Shown one piece after another: positions 1 through 6,621 of a DNA stretch of 38,661 nucleotides. The stretch spans positions 1 through 38,661 of the forward strand of contig JAGQPS010000018.1 of assembly GCA_020426595.1 (NCBI GenBank). Direction: 5' to 3'. Origin of the DNA: Planctomycetales bacterium. GTDB taxonomy: Bacteria; Planctomycetota; Planctomycetia; Pirellulales; Pirellulaceae. The position numbers and the translations under genes are program-made. Positions within the stretch are counted from its first letter, which is position 1, and each line of letters opens with the position of its first letter. Below the pieces are notes generated by a model. The model had not been told where the DNA came from. It saw only the letters and a list, made by a program, of their open reading frames with translations, and did not search any database.

Positions 1-1529
1 GTTTGACGTGACGTCGCCAAACTGGCCTCCGTGGCGGCCAGCCCTTCCGCGGCGGTCGCGAGTCGAGCCGCGAAGATCGCCAGCGAAACCTCTTCCGGCG
101 TGACTCCCAGGTCCGTGGCCGCCGCGTTGAGTTGGTTTTGGATCGCTTCCCACTGAGCCACCTGCGCGCGTTGACTCGTGGCCGTCGCTTCAAGCGACTG
201 GATTTGGCCGGTAAGCGTTTCCACTTGACCTCGTGCCGCGAGTAGAGCGCCGACGTGAGTCAACTGAGCCTGGTTCGCCTCGAACAGTTCCTTGCGGGCG
301 AAGTTGCGGGCCGAACGAGTCGCGAGCTCAAGTTCCTCGAGTGGCTCGAGCGAGACCGCCGCGACTTCCTGAAGAGCCGGCGCCGCGGCATCGGCTTGCA
401 GAAGCGTTTCGATATCGAAGGGGCGTTGGTAGGCTTGGCTCAGCGCGATCTCGCGCAAGAAGGGTTTGATGCGATACTCATGTTCGATCAGCCCATCGGT
501 CAAGGCGGCCAACAGTTCGGGATAGGTCGGCGGATTGTCGGCGTGATGCAGGTCGAGCGGATGCACGATGCCTCGGCCCAGCATCAAGGCCCACAGCCGA
601 TTGGCCCAGTTCTGGGCGAACATGCGATCCGACGAATGCACCATCGCCTCGGCAAAGGCCGCGCGGCGTGACCAACGCGGGACGTGGCGTACCTTGTCGG
701 CCGGAGCCACCGCATACGGTTGGTCGGTGGGAACCGGCGAATCCAAGATCGGCCAACCGTCGGGGAGCCGCATCTCGGCTTGTCCGGAATCGCCGGTAAA
801 TGCCGAAGTGAACTCGAAGCCACCGTCCGCCTTCTCGGCGACGTAGGTCACGTCATCGATCGCCAGCGGCGCGCTGCGTAGCAGTCCCGCGTAGATGCCG
901 TAGTAATCCTCTTGATAGTACGAGTCGATGTGCGGGTGGTTATGGCACTGGGCGCATTGCAAGTCGACGCCAAGAAAGACTCGCCCGATGTCTCGGGTGA
1001 GCAGATGCGCGTCGACATCCCGGGCCAACAAGAACTTGGCCGCGGGCCGAAGGTTCTCGTCGGCTCCATCGGCCGAAAGGATCTCGATGGAAAGCTGGTC
1101 CAGCGGTTTATCGTTCGAGAACGACGTGTTGAGATACTTGAGCCAATCGGCTTGCTCGATGTGCTTCTTGGGGCGGCGTTCCATCGAGGCGACATCGAAC
1201 CACGTCGCCAAATGCCGGGCGTGGCGCGGGTCGTCGAGCAAGCGGTCGACGAGTTGACTCCGTTTGTCGGTGGCGGAATCGTCGAGAAAGGCTCGCACGT
1301 CCTCGATCGGTGGAACTTGTCCGATCAAGTCGAGATAGATCCGTCGAATGAACTCCTCGTCACTCGCGACGGGCATGGGCGCCGGGCCCCATTGCCGTTG
1401 CATGAGTCCGTCGATGCGTTCGTGCAGGGCCTCTTGAGCCGAGGCCGTGGTAGCGGTCAGCGTCAAGGCAACGAGAATCAAGAGCCGAGCCAGGCGACTC
1501 GTAGGCCGCGCCAGGGACATGCGGATCAT
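1..1529 (-). CDS. Secreted DUF1549/DUF1553 (PSD1-type) protein with CXXCH motif, 3' end outside window
   Basis: Reading leftward from an ATG at 1529, the frame is open to the window edge (509 codons), so the C-terminus is missing. Residues 1-31 form a signal peptide with a hydrophobic stretch ending TASAQ. The DUF1549 region spans roughly residues 35-215 and contains CAQCH at 192-196, which matches the heme c attachment pattern. The start of a DUF1553 domain follows at about 270-371, with NRLWALMLGRG and ending SQAYQRPF. After this the chain becomes helical and rich in A, E and Q from about 375 to the edge, where a usual DUF1553 domain would simply continue. Such proteins are abundant in planctomycetes and are thought to be extracytoplasmic, but their biochemical role is not established. 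An in-frame ATG at 1520 is an alternative start. Confidence 0.85.
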   Translation of the reverse strand, partial: MIRMSLARPTSRLARLLILVALTLTATTASAQEALHERIDGLMQRQWGPAPMPVASDEEFIRRIYLDLIGQVPPIEDVRAFLDDSATDKRSQLVDRLLDDPRHARHLATWFDVASMERRPKKHIEQADWLKYLNTSFSNDKPLDQLSIEILSADGADENLRPAAKFLLARDVDAHLLTRDIGRVFLGVDLQCAQCHNHPHIDSYYQEDYYGIYAGLLRSAPLAIDDVTYVAEKADGGFEFTSAFTGDSGQAEMRLPDGWPILDSPVPTDQPYAVAPADKVRHVPRWSRRAAFAEAMVHSSDRMFAQNWANRLWALMLGRGIVHPLDLHHADNPPTYPELLAALTDGLIEHEYRIKPFLREIALSQAYQRPFDIETLLQADAAAPALQEVAAVSLEPLEELELATRSARNFARKELFEANQAQLTHVGALLAARGQVETLTGQIQSLEATATSQRAQVAQWEAIQNQLNAAATDLGVTPEEVSLAIFAARLATAAEGLAATEASLATSRQ

Positions 1530-2332
1530 CGGACGACATCCCTATCGTGCGTCGTGCTAAGCGAACTACCTCAACAATCCTCTGCGCACTCGGTCCTGAG
1601 TGAGGAAGATCGTCCAGCAAGACTTAGGAGTTAGGCGGGTTCGACCCGTGTTCGGCATGCTGGTCCGGAGGGTGATGTCGTGGGACGGAGTTCTGCTCCG
1701 CCACGCTCCACGTTGGAACCGACGCATGACTTCGGGACGAAGGAACTTAGGAAATCCAGCTTGAGCTGCGAAGGAAGCGGTGGGGACGGCTCCAGCTCAT
1801 CAGCCGAAGGCCGCCATCGAAGCAGGTGCGAGGGCCAAGCCAAACACTCCAGATACGAAGTGCATGGGCGCTGACCGTTGCCTCGCCGGTGACTCACCAA
1901 CCAAGGCACCCTCTTGCGAAGGCGACTGGTGATTGTTGCCCGGCGGCTGAACACATCCCCTCAAGCTCATCGCCAAGGGGGTTAACTCGCCCATTATGGT
2001 AAGACGTTGGCTTCTCGCCCGTCAAGAAGAATCGGCCGCACGACCACGGCGGCTTGCCGCTCCCCCAAGTCCTTTCCACCTCGGGGGAGCGAATCCCCCG
2101 CCGCATAAAACGAGGGGACATTGGTCGCCGACTTCAGAGCTCGCGGCAGACTCACCGAGGCTCGCGCTGCCGCGGCGCATTGCGAGCTTCATGTCGCCGC
2201 CCAACCCGTTCCAGTGAGCCTAATCTCCAGACACTTGCCGGCGAAACCGCCAAACGTTACGCATCGGCGGGCCGGCGCGAGTTGCGATGAGTTTAGGACC
2301 GGCCCGACCGCCGGGTCCATCGCGCGCGATTG
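1530..2332. other. Long intergenic region without a supported gene
   Basis: About 800 bases lie between the start of the DUF1549 gene and the end of the methyltransferase gene. Short open frames exist on both strands but none resembles a known family or has a convincing ribosome binding site. A stretch at about 1636-1745 (GACGGAGTTCTGCTCCG and flanks) looks like dispersed intergenic repeat sequence. Several inverted repeats occur, the strongest at 2058-2100. Confidence 0.5.
2058..2100. repeat. Overlapping inverted repeats (two mutually exclusive hairpins)
   Basis: CGCTCCCCC at 2058-2066 can pair with GGGGGAGCG at 2083-2091, a perfect 9-bp stem with a 16-nt loop. CGGGGGA at 2082-2088 can instead pair with TCCCCCG at 2094-2100, a 7-bp stem with a 5-nt loop. 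The two structures share the central G-run and exclude each other. No gene starts or ends close by, so function is unknown. Confidence 0.5.
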
Positions 2333-2911
2333 TTACTCGACTTTCTGGATGATCATTTGACCGTTTCCAATTGGCAGTACCGAAATGGAGAGGCCAAGTT
2401 CATCGGAAAGGAACCTTCTGAAGTCCAGAAGCTCCTGGGGATGGGTTGTCGCATTGTCGACCACGATTAGCCCAAATCGAGTTGTTCGGACCAGATCAGC
2501 TGCCCATCGGGAATAGGCGGTTCTATCGGAGTCCAGGAAGACAAACTCGTAGGTCTCGGTATTGCAATCGCGAAGAAACTCCCCACAGTCGGCGACATGA
2601 AGCGCGACATTGTCTTGTAGTTCGCACTCCGTCAAGTGTTTTCTAGCTAGATGAATCTTGTCGCGTGAGATGTCGACAGAGTCGACTTGAGAGTGAATTC
2701 GACGAGCCGCGCGTGCAAGCCATATCGTCGAGAAGCCGTTAGAGGTGCCAAGTTCGAGAATTCGCTTGGGCTTCAGTTCTGACACGAGGAGGTCAAGGAA
2801 GGTTCCGGTTGATGGTGTAATGTTGAGCATCATTTCCGAACGCGTCGTCGTTGAAGAGTCGTTTTGACGACCTTCAACGTATAGTCGTTCGAGGTAGGAA
2901 TCGATTGTCAT
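2333..2911 (-). CDS. Class I SAM-dependent methyltransferase, O-methyltransferase type
   Basis: The 192-residue product carries the SAM-binding motif I (ILELGTSNGFSTIWLA), an acidic motif II (VDSVDIS), and the motif FVFLDSDR followed by LIVVDNA. This is the order seen in the caffeoyl-CoA/catechol O-methyltransferase-like family (COG4122). It probably methylates a small hydroxylated substrate in the cytoplasm, but the substrate cannot be told. I chose the ATG at 2911; a TTG at 2929 would add six residues and neither start has a strong Shine-Dalgarno sequence. GC is low: 45% in a 60-base sample (2341-2400) against over 60% in neighbouring genes. The gene stands alone between non-coding stretches. 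Both facts suggest horizontal acquisition. Confidence 0.85.
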   Translation of the reverse strand: MTIDSYLERLYVEGRQNDSSTTTRSEMMLNITPSTGTFLDLLVSELKPKRILELGTSNGFSTIWLARAARRIHSQVDSVDISRDKIHLARKHLTECELQDNVALHVADCGEFLRDCNTETYEFVFLDSDRTAYSRWAADLVRTTRFGLIVVDNATTHPQELLDFRRFLSDELGLSISVLPIGNGQMIIQKVE

Positions 2912-3148
2912 AAGCTTTTCGGGTGACAATTGCGCGTGCGGCTATTCGGCGGAGAGCGTCGTGGAGCCCGGCCAACCGCGGTCTCTTGTTCGGTTTGTTT
3001 CGTCGCCGATACGCCGGCGTTTGGGCCACGTCACGCGTTGTTCCAAGGATGGTTGCGCATGGGATCGTGATCTCGCCCACTCATCCATGCCACAGCGCAA
3101 CCACCAAGCGACGGAGTTCGCCGTCAAGCTGTGGGTGGGTACGCGGAA

Positions 3149-3173
3149 CCTGCTTTTGCGGAGCAAAAGCAGG
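3149..3173. repeat. Perfect 10-bp hairpin
   Basis: CCTGCTTTTG at 3149-3158 and CAAAAGCAGG at 3164-3173 form a perfect 10-bp stem around the loop CGGAG. No T-run follows on either strand. The loop equals the minus-strand loop of the repeat hairpin at 3224-3255, so the two may belong to one family. Confidence 0.7.
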
Positions 3174-3223
3174 CCATGTCGTACGCCGAGAAGCGGGCAC
3201 GCCGCGGGCCTTCAAGAACGAGT

Positions 3224-3255
3224 CGCAAGAGTGTCGGCTTTCGCTCCGCGAAAGC
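3224..3255. repeat. 32-bp dispersed repeat with 7-bp hairpin, copy 1
   Basis: The 32 bases are identical to 37201-37232. The inner part, GCTTTCG-CTCCG-CGAAAGC, forms a 7-bp stem with a 5-nt loop. It lies 55 bases downstream of the rsfS stop codon, in the same relative orientation as copy 2 downstream of the lhgO stop. Confidence 0.85.
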
Positions 3256-3310
3256 ACGGCTCTCTCAACCTAGAGGCAGGAGCCCCTTCCCCACCCTACG
3301 GTCACGCCGC

Positions 3311-3820
3311 TCAGCCCGCCGCGTCGGCGGGGACGACCTCGGAGAGGTCAACCTTTTCGGCATCCGCCCAGAGATTCTCGAGGCTATAGAAGGCTCGCGT
3401 GTCTTCGTCGAACAGGTGGACGATGATCGTGCCGAAATCCTGCACCACCCAGCGTCCTTCGTCCATGCCGTCGGCCCGGAGGAGTTCCTCCCCCAGTTCC
3501 TTCTTGAGGACGCGGTCGACTTCGTCGGCCATCGCCCGCAATTGCCGGCTACTCGTACCTGTCGCGATGATGTGGTAGTCAAACATCGCCGTGAGTCGGC
3601 TCATGTCGAGCACGATGATTCGCGTCCCCATGTTCTCGGCGATGACGCGAGCCGCCGTCAGCGCCAGCTGCAGGCTTCGGTCCGGGTTCACCCGCCCCAC
3701 CGATCCACGCACCACGGAATCCTGAATCTCCTCAGGTTCCGGATTCGCATCCGTAACCGATGAAGGCTCGCTGGAAGGAGCGGTTTCGTCCGCTGGAATT
3801 GGGGATTCAGATTCTGACAC
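3311..3820 (-). CDS. rsfS: Ribosome silencing factor RsfS (Iojap/DUF143 family)
   Basis: The C-terminal 110 or so residues match RsfS: ALTAARVIAENMGTRIIVLD, then DYHIIATGTSSRQLRAM and the conserved WVVQDFGTIIVHLFDE. RsfS binds ribosomal protein uL14 on the large subunit and blocks subunit joining during starvation. The N-terminal 50 or so residues are an acidic, S/P/E-rich extension of no known function. The frame is open upstream to a GTG at 3883, but a near-consensus promoter predicts transcription starting at about 3881. I therefore prefer the GTG at 3820, 11 bases after GGGAG (169 residues). The GTG at 3832 is another option. Confidence 0.88.
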   Translation of the reverse strand: MSESESPIPADETAPSSEPSSVTDANPEPEEIQDSVVRGSVGRVNPDRSLQLALTAARVIAENMGTRIIVLDMSRLTAMFDYHIIATGTSSRQLRAMADEVDRVLKKELGEELLRADGMDEGRWVVQDFGTIIVHLFDEDTRAFYSLENLWADAEKVDLSEVVPADAAG

Positions 3821-4269
3821 TACTCGTTTCACTCCCGGAAATGACTTTTGCCGAACTCGGGGCCATCGGTCCTTGGACCGCACCCGGATTGTACCGGTCG
3901 ACTCGTGATTTGTCAGCCAGCGATACGGGCGATGTCGGCCCGTTCCGCAGGGTTCACACCGTCGCGATAGGCACTAACGGACCGAGATCCTGGGCCCGCG
4001 GTGGGTGGGAAGGTGGGTGGGAACGGTTGCGACAAAGGAGTGTTTCGCCCCAAGTCAGGTTCGCCCGCGCGACTCGCTCCGGTCGCGTTCGACGAATCGG
4101 CCGGCGGCCAGGGGCGAGACGTACGACGGGCCAGGCTTGTGTCCGGCCAATTCCCGCGGCCTCGTCACGGGGTATGATGCGGACCTGCCGCCGCCGCTTG
4201 CTCCGCTCGAAGGAGTGTTCCTCGGTGGCTCGCTTTCGCCGCTCCGTTGCAGAGGTAACGAGGTCCGCC
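3821..4269. other. Divergent intergenic region between rsfS and the PLP enzyme gene
   Basis: About 450 bases hold the rsfS promoter and, presumably, that of the rightward PLP-enzyme gene. The rightward frame stays open back to 3760, but upstream of 4270 its residues are arginine-rich and unlike any dehydratase, so I do not count them as coding. The GTGGGTGGGAAGGTGGGTGGG stretch near 4000-4020 is G-rich. Confidence 0.5.
3888..3916 (-). promoter_or_regulatory. Sigma-70-like promoter for rsfS
   Basis: On the minus strand the -35 CTGACA (3916-3911) and the -10 TACAAT (3893-3888) are separated by exactly 17 bases. Each hexamer has one mismatch to consensus. The predicted start is near 3881, giving a leader of about 60 bases if translation begins at 3820. 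Confidence 0.65.
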
Positions 4270-5259
4270 ATGTCCGCCGATCGTAACCGGCTCGATTCAC
4301 TTGCCCTACCCGTCGCGCGTGATGTTGAAGCCGCGGCGACTCGCATCGCCAGTTTGGTGCACCGGACTCCGGTCATGACCTCGCGAACGTTGAACGCGCT
4401 GGCCGGCGCCGAGGTTTTTCTCAAGTGCGAATCGTTTCAACGAGTCGGTGCGTTTAAGGCTCGTGGCGCTTGCAATGCCCTTGCATCGATGAGCGACGAG
4501 GAGCGAGCACGCGGAGTCGTGACTCATAGTTCGGGCAATCATGCCGCCGCCCTCGCACTCGCCGCCGCCTTGCACGGCACGCGAGCTTGGGTCGTGATGC
4601 CAACCAACGCGCCTCGTGTCAAGCGAGAGGCGGTCGCTGGTTACGGCGCGACCATCGTCGATTGCGAGCCGAACGTGGCGGACCGGGAACGGGTCGCCGA
4701 GCAAGTGCGCCAAGAGACCGGCGCGGAACTCGTGCATCCCTTCGACGACCCGCGCGTGATCGCGGGACAGGGAACCGCAGCCTGGGAGTTGCTCGACCAG
4801 GTCACGGGCTTGGACGCCATTTTGACTCCGGTGGGAGGTGGCGGGTTGATCTCGGGTACCTGCTTGGCGACTCAATCACGATCGCCACAAACACTGGTCT
4901 ATGGCGCCGAACCGCTGGGAGCCGACGATGCCGCCCGCTCCAAGAGCTTGGGCCAGCGCGTCGGTTGCGAGCATCCCCGAACCGTCGCGGATGGCCTTCG
5001 CGCCAGTATCGGGGAGTTGACCTGGCCGTTTATTCGCGACCACGTGCGTGAAGTGATCACGGTCGAGGAAGACGCCATCGTGAGCGCGATGCGTTGGGTT
5101 TGGGAGCGGATGAAGCTGGTGATCGAGCCGAGTAGCGCGACCGTCCTCGCCGCCTTGTTCACGGGGCGGTTGCAAGCGGACAACCGCCAACGCATCGGTC
5201 TCATCATCAGTGGCGGCAATGTTGATCTCGATGCCTTGCCTTGGCTCGAAACTCGTTAG
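4270..5259 (+). CDS. PLP-dependent threonine dehydratase / serine racemase-like enzyme
   Basis: The 329-residue protein is a fold-type II PLP enzyme. It has the Schiff-base lysine motif AFKARGA (K63), the substrate loop SSGNHA at about 87-92, and the glycine-rich phosphate-binding loop VGGGGLISG. ISGGN lies near the C-terminus. The length and the absence of a C-terminal ACT regulatory domain match catabolic threonine dehydratases and serine racemases rather than biosynthetic IlvA. The reaction is probably deamination of threonine or serine to a 2-oxo acid and ammonia, or serine racemisation; sequence alone does not separate them. The ATG at 4270 is preceded by AGAGGTAACGAGG. The gene stands between divergent rsfS and epmA in the same direction, with 257 bases to epmA. 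Confidence 0.85.
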   Translation: MSADRNRLDSLALPVARDVEAAATRIASLVHRTPVMTSRTLNALAGAEVFLKCESFQRVGAFKARGACNALASMSDEERARGVVTHSSGNHAAALALAAALHGTRAWVVMPTNAPRVKREAVAGYGATIVDCEPNVADRERVAEQVRQETGAELVHPFDDPRVIAGQGTAAWELLDQVTGLDAILTPVGGGGLISGTCLATQSRSPQTLVYGAEPLGADDAARSKSLGQRVGCEHPRTVADGLRASIGELTWPFIRDHVREVITVEEDAIVSAMRWVWERMKLVIEPSSATVLAALFTGRLQADNRQRIGLIISGGNVDLDALPWLETR

Positions 5260-5516
5260 CCACCACGACGATTCGGCGACGGACCAAACTCGTCGATGGG
5301 AAATCGGGACCGAACACGATCACTCCGCGCGAGTTCGTCCCTGAGGGATCGTTCGGCGTTCGGTCCAAGTTTGGCGAGAAAACCAGTGGCTCAACCGTCA
5401 AACCATCGGTGCCCTGCCCTTGCCCGAAGACGATCGGATGGCGAAACGGACGCCGCCGTGAAACGCCCGGCACCTTTCATTCATTCCTCGGTCCAACGTC
5501 AACGAAAGGCACGGTG

Positions 5517-6587
5517 ATGAGCCATCCGTATGGGGCGACCGCGACCGAGGAACGGTTGTTGTTTCGAGCCAACTGGATCCGCCGGCTCCGAGAGTGGTTC
5601 TGGGCGCGGGACTTTGTCGAGGTCGAAACGCCGGTATTGTCTTGGGACTCGGTCATCGATCGGCACCTCGATCCGATCGTCGTACCTTGCGAGGCGACGG
5701 GCCTGGTCTCGCCAGCCAATCAACGGCACGAGCAAGACCAGAAGGACGCCAAGTCCCAGGCCGGTAAGGCGGTTGATACGACTCGGTCACCGGATGAACT
5801 GTTCCTACAAACCTCGCCCGAGTTCGGCATGAAACGCCTGTTGGCGACCGGCCTCCCTCGCATCTTTCAAGTGACGCGCGCCTTCCGCGCCGGGGAACGA
5901 GGCCCTTGGCACAATCCCGAATTCACCATAGCGGAATGGTACAGCGTCGACGACAACTACGAGCGTGGCATCGAGCGACTCGCGGACCTCGCCGCTCACA
6001 TGTTTCCGAGCAAGGTTGAGCGAGGCGTGAGGTGTTTGAGTTATCGAGAGGCGTTCCAGCAAGCGGCCGGCTTAGACCCGTTCGCGGATGACAAGGACGC
6101 CATGACGCGACGAGCCATCGACCTGTTGTCGGACGAATCGCTCGCTCCCGGTGAATTGGCCGCCGATCCGCAATGGATGCTCGATCTCGTCTTCGACGCG
6201 CGTGTCCAACCGATGCTGCGCGGCGAGGGAGCGGTGATCGTGACCGACTATCCCGCGGACCAATCGGCCCTCGCGCGCACCGCGGAACGAGAATATGGTC
6301 GAGTCGCCGAGCGTTTCGAACTCTTCATCGACGGCATTGAGTTGGCCAACGGTTACCACGAACTCTTGGATCCCGACGAACTGGAGCAGCGCAACCGGAC
6401 CAACAACCAACTGCGCGAGGCCGATGGTAAGCGCCCCCTTCCGCCAGAGAGTCGGCTGATCGAGGCGATGCGTGCCGGCTTGCCCGCTTGTGCCGGTGTG
6501 GCCTTGGGAGTGGATCGAGCGGTCGCGGTCGCTTGCGGCGCCGATACGATCGACCAGGTTTGGGCGTTTCCTTGGGAGCGCGCCTAG
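5517..6587 (+). CDS. epmA: EF-P lysine lysyltransferase EpmA (GenX/PoxA)
   Basis: The 356-residue protein is a class II aminoacyl-tRNA synthetase catalytic core without the anticodon-binding domain, as in EpmA. It has motif 2 (FQVTRAFRAGERGPWHNPEFT), the segment LQTSPEFGMKRLL, GIELANGYHEL, and motif 3 (GVALGVDRAVAVACGA). EpmA attaches (R)-beta-lysine to a lysine of elongation factor P, which helps ribosomes through polyproline stretches. An insert of about 20 polar residues (around residues 68-90) is absent from the E. coli protein as I remember it. The ATG at 5517 follows AAAGG; the frame stays open back to 5241 but that part does not look coding. The partner enzymes EpmB and EF-P are not in the window. 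It converges with the MMPL gene, 34 bases apart. Confidence 0.88.
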   Translation: MSHPYGATATEERLLFRANWIRRLREWFWARDFVEVETPVLSWDSVIDRHLDPIVVPCEATGLVSPANQRHEQDQKDAKSQAGKAVDTTRSPDELFLQTSPEFGMKRLLATGLPRIFQVTRAFRAGERGPWHNPEFTIAEWYSVDDNYERGIERLADLAAHMFPSKVERGVRCLSYREAFQQAAGLDPFADDKDAMTRRAIDLLSDESLAPGELAADPQWMLDLVFDARVQPMLRGEGAVIVTDYPADQSALARTAEREYGRVAERFELFIDGIELANGYHELLDPDELEQRNRTNNQLREADGKRPLPPESRLIEAMRAGLPACAGVALGVDRAVAVACGADTIDQVWAFPWERA

Positions 6588-6621
6588 CTGAAGTGCTGCT
6601 TGGCCAAGTGGAAGAAGGGAC

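Larger units (their letters stand above)
2912..3310. other. Intergenic region with dispersed planctomycete-type repeats
   Basis: About 400 bases with open frames on several strands but no supported gene. It contains a strong hairpin at 3149-3173 and a copy of a 32-bp repeat at 3224-3255 that recurs exactly at 37201-37232. The spurious translations of this region resemble strings that I remember from over-annotated planctomycete genomes, which fits dispersed repeat DNA. Confidence 0.5.

Noticed and set aside
1636-1648. GGGTTCGACCC as a tRNA T-arm
   Set aside because: The loop has only 3 bases and no cloverleaf can be built around it.
1631-1954. Minus-strand open frame of 107 codons
   Set aside because: No ribosome binding site or family match; it reads through what looks like dispersed intergenic repeat DNA.
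3131-3763. Open frame of 210 codons on the plus strand opposite rsfS
   Set aside because: It is antisense to rsfS, whose protein family is clear, and its product has no recognisable domain.
3760-4269. N-terminal extension of the PLP enzyme by 170 residues
   Set aside because: The extra part is arginine- and glycine-rich, overlaps rsfS and has no similarity to dehydratases; ATG 4270 has a ribosome binding site and gives the family length.
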